NCBI GenBank assembly: GCA_021772055.1
Contig: JAETNR010000007.1
Location: forward strand, 1 to 64,000
DNA length: 64,000 bases
DNA from: Blautia sp.
GTDB taxonomy: Bacteria > Bacillota > Clostridia > Lachnospirales > Lachnospiraceae
Reading direction: 5' to 3'
The notes beneath the pieces are model-generated. The model worked only from the letters and a program-made list of their open reading frames with translations. It had not been told where the DNA came from and did not search any database. A program made the position numbers and the translations under genes. Every line of letters starts with the position of its first letter. Positions within the stretch are counted from its first letter, which is position 1. Shown piece after piece: positions 1 to 8,023 of the stretch.

Positions 1-192
1 ATTGATAACACCGTTCAGTACAGTCTATGGACTTAGGACAGTGGAACACATATAAAACCAAATAGAACCATAATGCCGATACAAAAATGTATAGTAACAA
101 GGATTTATTTGCGAGTGGGAATAAAGGGAAATAGTCGAAGAAATTCAGCGGATGCCTGACAAGTGGCTGTAAAGCAAATAAATCCGTATCAG
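1..192. other. left-edge intergenic DNA, no gene assigned
   Basis: No reading frame with a ribosome binding site is visible. A short open stretch ends at a TAA at 170-172, but the same frame has another TAA at 122-124, so at most it is the tail of a decayed gene. The terminator that follows shows that some transcript arrives from the left. Confidence 0.3.
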
Positions 193-235
193 AAAACCCT
201 TAGCTATGGGCAGCAGCTCGTAGCTAAGGGTTTTT
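193..235 (+). terminator. intrinsic terminator of an upstream transcript
   Basis: A perfect 13-bp inverted repeat (193-205 with 222-234) with a 16-base loop is followed by a run of T. Because the stem is flanked by A's and T's it could also work on the other strand. It isolates the opp operon from whatever lies to the left. Confidence 0.75.
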
Positions 236-308
236 AGATAGCTCCCTTCCCCACCCGTGAAATGTAACTGTATAGGAAACAGATGTCTTTTTACGAAAAA
301 CTTGGTAG

Positions 309-337
309 TTGATTAAATGGCAATTCTATGATATAAT
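309..337 (+). promoter_or_regulatory. sigma-A promoter of the opp operon
   Basis: TTGATT at 309-314 and a consensus TATAAT at 332-337 are 17 bases apart. The untranslated leader to oppB would be about 225 bases and contains a short ORF at 436-492. Confidence 0.7.
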
Positions 338-435
338 CCGAATATTGTTTGATAATCCAAGCATGCAAGAGAAAATCCTGTGGATTTTATTTAAACTCTT
401 TTGAGGTAAGTTGGTGAAGTAAGGAGGCGAAATAG

Positions 436-492
436 ATGTCCTGTGCTGCCGGTAAATGCAAGGCAGCCGTAATTCTCAGGTATATGAATTAG
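436..492 (+). CDS. possible 18-codon leader peptide before oppB
   Basis: An ATG lies 8 bases after AAGGAGG and opens an 18-codon frame ending in TAG at 490. The peptide starts MSCAAGKCKAAV. An inverted repeat GCTGCC (445-450) / GGCAGC (462-467) falls inside the frame, so translation could alter leader folding. It lies in the leader of the opp transcript, 77 bases before oppB. No family is recognised. It may be a regulatory leader peptide or chance; the strong ribosome binding site is the main argument for translation. Confidence 0.3.
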   Translation: MSCAAGKCKAAVILRYMN

Positions 493-569
493 CCTGGTGC
501 ATAGCCTGAAGGATTGATTACATATATAGAATGAAAAACCAGGAGAAATAAAATTAGGATGGGATAAAA

Positions 570-1517
570 ATGGGTAAATATTTTCTAAAAAGATTGGGAA
601 TGGCACTGCTCACGATCCTGCTTGTGGCATGTGTTACCTTCCTTCTGATGAATGCAGTGCCGGGAAGTCCCTGGCTTAGTGAAAAAACTCCTTCAGAGAC
701 CACTCTGGCGGCATTAAATGCAAAGTACGGACTGGATCAGCCTGTTCCGGTTCAGTTAGCGAAGTATCTTGGAAATCTGCTTCACGGTGATTTCGGTGTA
801 TCCTTAAAAATGCAGAAGAACCGTGCAGTTTCCAGTATTATTGTTGAAATGTTCCCTATTTCTGCAAAGGTAGGTGCCCTTGCTCTTCTCTGGGCTGTAC
901 TGGTGGGGGTTCCTTTGGGGTGTCTTGCAGCTTTTAAGCGTGGGAAGCTTACGGACAGTATTTTAAGAGTTGTCTGTACCGTTGGTATTTCTATGCCCAG
1001 CTTTGTTGTGGCATCTGCTCTTTTGGTTATTTTTGCCGGTGGTTTGGCATCATTCAAATTTTTTCCAACGATTTTTGATGCTTCCCTTGGGTGGCGATCC
1101 TATGTGTTGCCATGCTTCTCCCTGGGCTTTTATCCGATGTGCTATACAGCCCGCCAGACCCGTTCCGCCATGCTGGATTCCCTGAATCAGGAATACATCA
1201 AAACAGCCAGGGCCAAAGGTTTGAAAAATAAAAAGATCATTTTTAAGCATGCCCTTAGAAATGCACTGATTCCGGTTATCACTTATCTGGGACCGCAGGT
1301 TGCGTTTACTCTTTGCGGAGGTTTTGTTGTTGAGAGCGTTTTTTCGATCCCGGGTCTCGGACGCTATATGGTGCAGTCCATTCAGAACCGTGATTATCCG
1401 GTAATCATGGGGACAACAATTTTTATTGCCAGCTTTATCATTTTGATGAATCTGGTAGTAGATATTCTGTATAAAGTAGCAGATCCGAGAATCAGTTTGA
1501 CGAAGGGAGGAGAATGA
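570..1517 (+). CDS. oppB: oligopeptide ABC transporter permease OppB
   Basis: Inner permease subunit of a peptide importer of the Opp/Dpp family, 315 residues, the usual length. It has an N-terminal membrane helix (about 9-29), the extracytoplasmic segment typical of OppB, and further helices. The EAA loop that docks on the ATPase reads QEYIKTARAKGL near residue 210, and the usual end motif with a DPR is present. It pairs with OppC to form the pore. The stop codon overlaps the oppC start, so the two are translationally coupled. The weak GGGAT-type ribosome binding site contrasts with the strong site of the upstream 18-codon ORF. Confidence 0.95.
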   Translation: MGKYFLKRLGMALLTILLVACVTFLLMNAVPGSPWLSEKTPSETTLAALNAKYGLDQPVPVQLAKYLGNLLHGDFGVSLKMQKNRAVSSIIVEMFPISAKVGALALLWAVLVGVPLGCLAAFKRGKLTDSILRVVCTVGISMPSFVVASALLVIFAGGLASFKFFPTIFDASLGWRSYVLPCFSLGFYPMCYTARQTRSAMLDSLNQEYIKTARAKGLKNKKIIFKHALRNALIPVITYLGPQVAFTLCGGFVVESVFSIPGLGRYMVQSIQNRDYPVIMGTTIFIASFIILMNLVVDILYKVADPRISLTKGGE

Positions 1518-2872
1518 TCGTGGCAGAAGATAAAAAAATGAAGCGCTGTCCTGTCAGTCTCCAGCCGGATATTGAGTCCTTATTGGCGGATTTGTCGGAG
1601 GATGATTTCAGCCCTGCTTCCAAACAGGAGAAGGAGGATTTTATTCAGGACCGCCAGAGTGTATCCTACTGGAAAGATGCATGGCGCAGATTGAGGAAAA
1701 ACATTGTGGCAATGGTTGCTCTTGGTGTTATCATTTTCCTGTTTTTGTTTGCTTTTGTAGGTCCGCTGATCGTTCCTTATGGCTATGAGCAGTTTAACAC
1801 AGGAGCGGAAAATTTGTTCCCGTATCACTACACGTTGGAAGACCAGAAGCGCCTGGATGAGGAAATCGCAGCCAGAACAGAGACAGAGGTTGTGGATGTA
1901 AAAGAGATGATTGCCAAGGCGAAGGCTGAGGCAGAAGCCAAGGGCGAGAAATTTACAAGAAAAGATGAGGCAGTCATCAAAGCCCAGGCAAAGGTTGCTG
2001 CTAAAAAAACTTCCGGAGAGTCCGAGACAGCAGATCCGGAAGCAATCCGCAAGGAGCTTGGAATTAAAAAGCATTTATTTGGATATTCCGTAAGCGAGCT
2101 GGAGCGCAAGGCAGCAGGAGAGAAGGTATTCCCCCATATATTCGGTACAGATATGTATGGACGTGATATTCTGGTCCGTGTAATGTATGGAGCCCGTGTG
2201 TCCATGTCTGTTGGTGTATTTGCAGCGCTTCTGGTATTGGTTATCGGTGCGCTGTACGGTTCCATTTCAGGATACTGCGGCGGTAAGGTGGATGCAGTGA
2301 TGCAGCGTATCGTAGAGCTGATTTATGCGGTTCCGGAAATGCTGGTAGTTCTTTTGATTGCAACGGCAATGAAGCCGATCTTAACAGAATATGTGAACTC
2401 AGGAGGAGGCGGACCTGTTAAATCTTTTGTATCCGTACTTGGTCCAAACCTGATCTCCCTGTTCATTGCATTTGGGATGCTGTACTGGGTTACTATGAGC
2501 CGTATTATCCGCGGCCAGGTGCTCCAGCTGAAGCAGCAGGAGTATGTGACTGCAGCCAGAGCACTGGGGGCATCCGGAGGCCGCATTATCCGCCGCCATC
2601 TGCTTCCTAACTGTATCGGACAGATCGTGGTTACCACCTGCCTTCAGATTCCGTCAGCAATTTTCCTGGAATCCTTTTTATCCTACCTTGGCGTTGGTGT
2701 ATCTGCACCGCTGCCAAGCCTTGGCTCTATGGCAACCGATGCTTTGAGCGGTATGTATACTTATACGTATCGCCTGATCATTCCGGCAATTGTTCTTAGT
2801 GTCATGATCCTGGCCTTTAACCTGTTTGGCGACGGCCTGAGAGATGCTTTGGATCCAAAGCTGAAAAAGTAG
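1514..2872 (+). CDS. oppC: oligopeptide ABC transporter permease OppC with enlarged loop
   Basis: Second permease subunit of the peptide importer, 452 residues against about 300 in typical OppC. The start overlaps the oppB stop as ATGA, after GGGAGGAG. After the first membrane helix (about 65-87) comes an insert of roughly 100 residues rich in Ala, Lys and Glu (about 105-205), before the conserved FGTDMYGRD motif. The insert is predicted to lie outside the membrane and to be helical. The EAA loop (QEYVTAARALGA) and the FLSYLGVGV segment are normal. A longer loop may contact the binding protein or the wall; that part is inference. Confidence 0.95.
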   Translation: MIVAEDKKMKRCPVSLQPDIESLLADLSEDDFSPASKQEKEDFIQDRQSVSYWKDAWRRLRKNIVAMVALGVIIFLFLFAFVGPLIVPYGYEQFNTGAENLFPYHYTLEDQKRLDEEIAARTETEVVDVKEMIAKAKAEAEAKGEKFTRKDEAVIKAQAKVAAKKTSGESETADPEAIRKELGIKKHLFGYSVSELERKAAGEKVFPHIFGTDMYGRDILVRVMYGARVSMSVGVFAALLVLVIGALYGSISGYCGGKVDAVMQRIVELIYAVPEMLVVLLIATAMKPILTEYVNSGGGGPVKSFVSVLGPNLISLFIAFGMLYWVTMSRIIRGQVLQLKQQEYVTAARALGASGGRIIRRHLLPNCIGQIVVTTCLQIPSAIFLESFLSYLGVGVSAPLPSLGSMATDALSGMYTYTYRLIIPAIVLSVMILAFNLFGDGLRDALDPKLKK

Positions 2873-2890
2873 AAGGAAGGGGTACATAAA

Positions 2891-3904
2891 ATGTCTGAAC
2901 AGAAGAATAATACAAAATTATTGGAAGTGAAAGATCTTAGAGTCTCCTTCTTCACTCCGGCCGGAGAGGTAAAAGCGGTAGGAGGAATATCATATGATCT
3001 GAATTACGGAGAAGTTATGGGTGTAGTAGGCGAGTCCGGTTCCGGAAAAAGCCAGGAAGCCTACTCCATCATGGGACTTTTGCAGTCTCCGGGAAAGGTG
3101 ATCGGCGGTTCCGTTACTTTTGAGGGCCAGGATGTCCTTGCATTTTCACCCAGTGAGATGACAGCATTCCGGGGCAATAAAGTTTCCATGATCTTTCAGA
3201 ACCCCATGACCTGCCTGAATCCGGTATATACTATCGGCAACCAGTTAGTAGAGGCACTTCGTGCTCATGATAAGAAGATCAGCAAAGCGGACGCAGAAAA
3301 GCGTGCCATGGAAATGATGGAACTGGTAGGAATCAATAATGTGGAAAAGCGTATGAAGCAGTATCCCCATGAGTTTTCGGGCGGTATGCGCCAGAGGGTC
3401 ATGATCGCCATGGGACTGATCTGCCATCCGAAGCTTTTGATCGCAGATGAGCCTACCACTGCTTTGGATGTAACCATTCAGGCCCAGATCCTGGATCTGA
3501 TGAAGGATCTCCAGAAGAAGACAGGAATGGGAATCATCTTCATTACCCATAACCTTGGTGTTGTGGCAGATATCTGTGACAAAGTATCGGTTATGTATGC
3601 CGGAAAGATGGTAGAGCAGGGGCCTGTGGACGATATCTTTTATGAGCCTGCACATCCTTATACCAGAGGACTGCTGCGCTCCATGCCCCGTGTGGACGCA
3701 GAAAGCTATGAGCGTTTGATCCCTATTGAAGGAACGCCTGTGGATATGCTGAACCCGCCGGAGGGCTGTCCTTTTGCACCCCGGTGCGAGAGCTGTATGA
3801 AAATCTGCCTGAAGAAAATGCCTCCCTATGTAGAAGTGGGAGAGAACCATCGTTCTGCATGTTGGCTTTGCGTACAGAACCAGATGAAAGGGGAGGAAAA
3901 GTAA
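2891..3904 (+). CDS. oppD: oligopeptide ABC transporter ATPase OppD
   Basis: First of two ATPases energising the peptide importer; cytoplasmic, 337 residues. It shows Walker A (GESGSGKS, about residue 48), Q-loop, signature FSGGMRQRV, Walker B LLIADEPTTALD and the H-loop ITHNLG. The C-terminal oligopeptide/dipeptide domain carries the cysteine-rich segment CPFAPRCESC that is common in OppD. It follows oppC by 18 bases, with its own AAGGAAGGGG site. oppF begins 1 base after its stop, so the pair is made together and probably forms a heterodimer. Confidence 0.95.
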   Translation: MSEQKNNTKLLEVKDLRVSFFTPAGEVKAVGGISYDLNYGEVMGVVGESGSGKSQEAYSIMGLLQSPGKVIGGSVTFEGQDVLAFSPSEMTAFRGNKVSMIFQNPMTCLNPVYTIGNQLVEALRAHDKKISKADAEKRAMEMMELVGINNVEKRMKQYPHEFSGGMRQRVMIAMGLICHPKLLIADEPTTALDVTIQAQILDLMKDLQKKTGMGIIFITHNLGVVADICDKVSVMYAGKMVEQGPVDDIFYEPAHPYTRGLLRSMPRVDAESYERLIPIEGTPVDMLNPPEGCPFAPRCESCMKICLKKMPPYVEVGENHRSACWLCVQNQMKGEEK

Positions 3905-3905
3905 G

Positions 3906-4919
3906 ATGGCAAAAGAAGAGAAAAATCTCCTTGAAATAAATAAGCTTAGAAAATATTTCCCGGTTAAGGGGGTAAATGGACCCGGAGTCCAGGCTGTGCA
4001 GGATGTTTCCTTTTTTATTAAAAAAGGAGAGACTCTGGGCCTGGTAGGAGAGTCCGGATGCGGTAAGACAACCCTTGGAAGAACGATTCTCCGGCTCCAT
4101 GAACCAACCGGCGGTTCTATTATTTATGACGGACAGACCATATATGACAACCCTCTTGGGCCGGACGGACAGCCTCTGGGTAAGGTAAAAGCTGTCAAAA
4201 TGCTTCCCTACCGCAGAAAAATGCAGATTATTTTTCAGGATCCCTCCGCTTCCCTTGACCCCAGAATGACGGTTGGGGAGATCATCGGAGAAGCCATTGA
4301 TATCCATAAGCTTGCTGCAAGCAAGAAGGACAGGTCTGATATGATCAAGGAGCTCCTTGGACGTGTAGGACTGAATACCGAACATGCCAACCGTTATCCC
4401 CATGAGTTTTCCGGCGGACAGCAGCAGCGTGTGGGGATTGCCCGTGCCCTTGCGGTGAAACCGGAATTTATTGTGTGTGACGAGCCGATTTCCGCTCTGG
4501 ACGTGTCCATTCAGTCCCAGGTGGTAAATATGCTGGAGGATATGCAGGCAGAGATGGGGCTTACCTATCTGTTTATTGCACATGACCTGTCTGTAGTACG
4601 CCATATTTCCAACAGGATCGGAGTTATGTACCTTGGCTCCCTGGTGGAACTGGGAGAAAGCTATGAATTGAACAGGAACCCCATTCACCCATACACAAAG
4701 ACGCTTCTTTCTGCAGTGCCTGTGCCGGATCCGAAGCTTAGCCGCACACGGCAGAGAATCATCCTGGAGGGGGATGTGCCGAGCCCTATGAATCCCCCAA
4801 GCGGATGCCGCTTCCACACCAGATGTCCTTATGCAACGCCGCGCTGCAGTGAGGAAACACCGGTATTTAAAGAGCATGAGCCCGGACATTGGGCAGCATG
4901 TCATTTGCTGGATAAATAG
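3906..4919 (+). CDS. oppF: oligopeptide ABC transporter ATPase OppF
   Basis: Second ATPase of the importer, 337 residues. Walker A is GESGCGKTT, the signature [15 protein letters not shown], Walker [13 protein letters not shown] and the switch His AHDLSV. The C-terminal extension ends in the CRFHTRCPY-type cysteine segment. The ribosome binding site (GGGGAGG) lies inside the end of oppD. The gene is followed by two small hairpins before oppA, which is the last gene of the unit. Confidence 0.95.
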   Translation: MAKEEKNLLEINKLRKYFPVKGVNGPGVQAVQDVSFFIKKGETLGLVGESGCGKTTLGRTILRLHEPTGGSIIYDGQTIYDNPLGPDGQPLGKVKAVKMLPYRRKMQIIFQDPSASLDPRMTVGEIIGEAIDIHKLAASKKDRSDMIKELLGRVGLNTEHANRYPHEFSGGQQQRVGIARALAVKPEFIVCDEPISALDVSIQSQVVNMLEDMQAEMGLTYLFIAHDLSVVRHISNRIGVMYLGSLVELGESYELNRNPIHPYTKTLLSAVPVPDPKLSRTRQRIILEGDVPSPMNPPSGCRFHTRCPYATPRCSEETPVFKEHEPGHWAACHLLDK

Positions 4920-4926
4920 GATCATG

Positions 4927-4972
4927 GTATTAAGCTCTAAGAGAGCTTTACAATACAAACGCTAATGAGCGT
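4927..4972 (+). other. paired hairpins between oppF and oppA
   Basis: Two compact inverted repeats sit in the 74-base gap: AAGCTCT/AGAGCTT (4932-4938 with 4942-4948) and ACGCT/AGCGT (4959-4963 with 4968-4972). No T run follows either one, so they are not obvious terminators. Such hairpins often mark mRNA processing or protection points; a role in raising the amount of binding protein over permease is inferred. Confidence 0.5.
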
Positions 4973-4993
4973 AAAACAAAAGGAGGATGAAAC

Positions 4994-6661
4994 ATGAGTA
5001 AAACAAAGAAAGTGCTGTCTCTGACACTGTCTGCAGCTATGATGGCCAGCATGTCACTTGGCGCAGCAACAACCGTATTGGCAGAAGAAGGCGGAGCTGA
5101 CGGATTTAATATTGCAGTCTGCCTTGCATCTGAACCTCAGAGCATTGACCCGGCTTTGAATTCTGCAGTTGATGGTGCAATTATGATCAACCATATGTTT
5201 GAAGGTCTGGTGAAATGGGTGGATGACGGTGAAGGAAATGCAGTTACTGCTCCCGGCCAGGCAGAATCCTGGGAAAAGGTTGTAAATGATGACGGCACAG
5301 TTACTTACACTTTTAAAATGCGTGACGGAATCAAATGGTCAGACGGCAAAGATGTAACAGCAGGGGATTTTGAATACAGCTGGAAACGTCTTGCAAACCC
5401 GGAGACAGCTGCTGACTATTGCTACATGATCGATATGGTAAAAGGATATGCAGAAGTTGCTGACGGAAGTGCAGATCCGGATACCCTTGCAATCAAGGCA
5501 ATTGATGACAAGACTCTGGAAGTTGTTCTTTCCTATGACTGCCCGTATTTCGAAGAAATCATGGCATTCCCGGCTACTTTCCCGGTACGTCAGGATATGA
5601 CAGAAGGCAACGAAGAGTGGACTTATGACGTAGCAACCTATGTGGGCAACGGACCATACAAGATGCAGGAATGGACACACAATGCATCTATTACAGCAGA
5701 GAAGAACGAAAACTACTATGACTATGACAAACTTGGACCGGACACCATCAAATTCACTCTGTTAGATGATGACAATGCAATCCTTGCAGCTTATAACAGC
5801 GGTGAGCTGGATTTCATTGAGCAGCTTCCGGCAGATGAGCTTCCAAACTACCTGGCATCCGGTGAGCTGGAAATCGTAGATTATATCGGAACCTACTATG
5901 CATGCTTTAATACAGAAGATGAAATCTTCTCTGATGCAAGAATCCGTAAAGCATTCTCTCTGGCTATTGACCGTAACTACATTGTAGAAAACGTTTCTCA
6001 GTCCGGTGAGGTTCCTGCAACAGGTTATGTACCGGCTGGTGTTAATGACGCAGCAGGCCCGGGAAGTGATGACTTCCGTACAGTAGGCGGCGACTACTAC
6101 AGCGTTGCTGAAGAAGATTATGAGAAAAACTGTGAAGAAGCACGTGCACTTCTGGCAGAAGCAGGATATCCTAATGGAGAAGGCTTCCCGACAGTAGAAT
6201 ACTTATACAACACAAATGATAACCACAAGAAGATTGGTGAAGCACTTCAGAATATGTGGCAGGAACAGCTTGGTGTTACAGTTACACTGAACAACCAGGA
6301 CTGGAACGTATTCCTTGAAAACAGAAAAGAAGGTAACTATCAGATTTCCCGTAACGGATGGATTGCAGACTACAATGATCCATGCTCCTTCCTGGATATG
6401 TGGTATACAGACGGCGGAAACAACGACGCACAGTACTCTAATCCGGACTACGATGCGAAGATTGATGAGGCAAAAGCAACAGCCGTACAGGAAGAACGTA
6501 TGGTAGCATTCCATGAAGCAGAAGACATTCTGATGGAACAGGATAGCGTATTGGCTCCGATTTATTTCTATACACAGAAATATATGATGGCAGACGATAT
6601 TGAAGGAATGTACTATACACCTCTTGGATATTTCTTCTTTGGTTATACATCTCAGAAATAA
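4994..6661 (+). CDS. oppA: oligopeptide-binding protein OppA
   Basis: Extracellular solute-binding protein (SBP family 5) that delivers peptides to OppBCDF; 555 residues, a normal length. The start follows AAAAGGAGG. Residues 1-31 form a signal peptide with a basic start, hydrophobic core and a type I cleavage site (VLA before EEGG). No lipobox cysteine is present, although monoderm OppA proteins are usually lipoproteins; the first Cys is near residue 44, inside the mature fold. The sequence shows the expected SIDPALNS, FEGLVKW and GNGPYKM blocks. A strong terminator follows. Confidence 0.93.
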   Translation: MSKTKKVLSLTLSAAMMASMSLGAATTVLAEEGGADGFNIAVCLASEPQSIDPALNSAVDGAIMINHMFEGLVKWVDDGEGNAVTAPGQAESWEKVVNDDGTVTYTFKMRDGIKWSDGKDVTAGDFEYSWKRLANPETAADYCYMIDMVKGYAEVADGSADPDTLAIKAIDDKTLEVVLSYDCPYFEEIMAFPATFPVRQDMTEGNEEWTYDVATYVGNGPYKMQEWTHNASITAEKNENYYDYDKLGPDTIKFTLLDDDNAILAAYNSGELDFIEQLPADELPNYLASGELEIVDYIGTYYACFNTEDEIFSDARIRKAFSLAIDRNYIVENVSQSGEVPATGYVPAGVNDAAGPGSDDFRTVGGDYYSVAEEDYEKNCEEARALLAEAGYPNGEGFPTVEYLYNTNDNHKKIGEALQNMWQEQLGVTVTLNNQDWNVFLENRKEGNYQISRNGWIADYNDPCSFLDMWYTDGGNNDAQYSNPDYDAKIDEAKATAVQEERMVAFHEAEDILMEQDSVLAPIYFYTQKYMMADDIEGMYYTPLGYFFFGYTSQK

Positions 6662-6682
6662 TGAATTAACTTTTTAAAAAAC

Positions 6683-6722
6683 GCCCGGCAGGCGATTGAA
6701 CAAACCTGCCGGGCATTTTTTT
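6683..6722 (+). terminator. opp operon terminator
   Basis: A perfect 10-bp GC-rich inverted repeat (6683-6692 with 6705-6714) with a 12-base loop is followed by a T run to 6722. It ends the opp transcript just before the merR promoter. Confidence 0.92.
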
Positions 6723-6733
6723 GAGGAATTTTC

Positions 6734-6764
6734 TTGACTCTGAACCTGGTTCATGGTGTATCCT
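6734..6764 (+). promoter_or_regulatory. MerR-type promoter with operator in a 19-bp spacer
   Basis: TTGACT (6734-6739) and TATCCT (6759-6764) are separated by 19 bases, the over-long spacing typical of MerR-controlled promoters. Inside the spacer lies a perfect palindrome, TGAACC-T-GGTTCA (6741-6753). This fits autoregulation by the gene that follows at 6803. Confidence 0.8.
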
Positions 6765-6802
6765 ACAGGAAAATGAATCATCAAAGTAAGGAGTGAAGTA
6801 AT

Positions 6803-7465
6803 ATGCGAATCAGTGAAGCAGCAGAAATGACAGGGTTGAGTGTGAGTAATATCCGGTTCTATGAAAAAAAGGGACTGCTTGCTCCGGAGCGGGAGATGGA
6901 AAATAAATACCGGGATTATTCCGATGAAGATATCCATCGGTTAAAAAAAATAGTCCTGTTCCGGAAAATGGACATTCCCATAGAGACGATTTATCTATTG
7001 GAAAAAGGAGATACTTCCCTGGAAAGCGTTTTGAAGCGGCAGGAGGAAGAGCTGCTCGCCAGACAAAAAATGCTGCAGGGCTCCATTGATCTTTGCCAGC
7101 AATTAATGAAGGAAGAAAATCCGGATAAGATCAATGTGGAATATTATCTGAATTATGTGAAAGAGGAGGAAGCGAAGGGATATCTCTTTGCGGAAGCAGA
7201 GGAAGTGCTGGAGGATCTGGTGGAATTTACCGGAATTGGAAAGTTTCGCGGGGATCCCTTCGTGGGGAGGATTTTTCAGAATGTATGGGTTTTAAGAGGA
7301 ATTGCATTGCTGATTTTTGCATGTGCAATTCTTGTTCCGCTGTACCTGATGAAAAGCGCTTTTGATGCGTCGGGAGAGATTAGCCCTTTTGCAGGGCTCT
7401 GGTGGCTTTTGTGGATGTTGGGACTGGGAGGTTCCTGGAACCTGTTTAAGAAAAACAGAAGGTGA
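6803..7465 (+). CDS. membrane-anchored MerR family regulator
   Basis: A MerR-type helix-turn-helix occupies residues 1-70 (start MRISEAAEMTGLSVSNIRFYE, then the wing with RDYSDEDI). A coiled-coil dimer helix follows to about 110. After an acidic middle part come two hydrophobic segments, about 166-186 and 195-213, ending in KKNRR. So the 220-residue protein is probably tied to the membrane by its C-terminus, which is not typical of MerR proteins. The start follows AAGGAGTGAAGTA. Its own promoter carries a palindrome in a 19-bp spacer. The inducer is unknown; a membrane or envelope signal is inferred. Confidence 0.85.
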   Translation: MRISEAAEMTGLSVSNIRFYEKKGLLAPEREMENKYRDYSDEDIHRLKKIVLFRKMDIPIETIYLLEKGDTSLESVLKRQEEELLARQKMLQGSIDLCQQLMKEENPDKINVEYYLNYVKEEEAKGYLFAEAEEVLEDLVEFTGIGKFRGDPFVGRIFQNVWVLRGIALLIFACAILVPLYLMKSAFDASGEISPFAGLWWLLWMLGLGGSWNLFKKNRR

Positions 7466-7480
7466 GAGTATCCTGAAGGA

Positions 7481-7512
7481 GCCTTGCCGACCTGATTTAA
7501 GGCGGGGCTTTT
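7481..7512 (+). terminator. terminator after the merR gene
   Basis: An inverted repeat with G-U pairs (7481-7488 with 7501-7508), 12-base loop, is followed by TTTT. It separates the regulator from the YidC-like remnant. Confidence 0.65.
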
Positions 7513-7514
7513 GA

Positions 7515-7886
7515 GAGGATATCAGGCAGAATGAGAGGTGCCTTTATAACAGTATCCGCCTGATCGCGGCAGCAGGAACAGCAACGGTTCTTCTGCCCTG
7601 GGTTTCGTCCCTTCTGGTACGGGATAAGACCTGTATTTTGCCTGCAGCAACTGTAATCATACAGCTTTTGCCTCAGACATATCCCTATATCCGGTATTTT
7701 AAAGGGCTGAATCTTCAAAAAATGTCCATGCCTATGATCCTGACTGTGGCTTTGACAAACAGTATGTTTGTATTTATAATTCCTTCCGGTGTGGGGCTGT
7801 ATTACCTGGTTTCCGGTCTTTTTACAGCAGCGGAGCAGCTCGTTTTTCATATTTTTGCGCTGAGAAAAACGGCTGAGGGAGTGTAA
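7515..7886 (+). pseudogene. remnant of a YidC/Oxa1 family membrane insertase
   Basis: An open frame without a plausible start follows a TGA at 7512-7514 and ends at 7886. The C-terminal part has membrane segments and the block IIPSGVGLYYLVSGLF followed by AAEQ, which resembles the last transmembrane helix of YidC/SpoIIIJ proteins. Only about 123 codons remain of a protein that normally exceeds 200, and there is no ribosome binding site before the TTG at 7638. I read it as a 5'-truncated relic. It could instead be an unrelated small membrane protein. Confidence 0.45.
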
Positions 7887-7902
7887 GCCTCACCTGTTTT
7901 TC

Positions 7903-7931
7903 TTTACCAAAATTACAGAATATGTTATGAT
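7903..7931 (+). promoter_or_regulatory. promoter of the deoR-type gene
   Basis: TTTACC (7903-7908) and TATGAT (7926-7931), 17 bases apart, lie about 95 bases before the regulator start. Confidence 0.55.
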
Positions 7932-8023
7932 AAAAATAATTGAGAGAAGATAGATTATGAGCGGATTCTGAATGTATGGTATGGAAAGACAGCTGCATCA
8001 GGAGTGAGATGGGAGGATATGAC

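Noticed and set aside
125-172. Short open stretch ending in a TAA near the left edge
   Set aside because: An in-frame stop lies just upstream and there is no start or ribosome binding site; too short to call a gene end.
3723-4958. 411-codon minus-strand frame opposite oppF
   Set aside because: It is the antisense shadow of oppD/oppF; no ribosome binding site, and the plus-strand ATPase motifs are complete.
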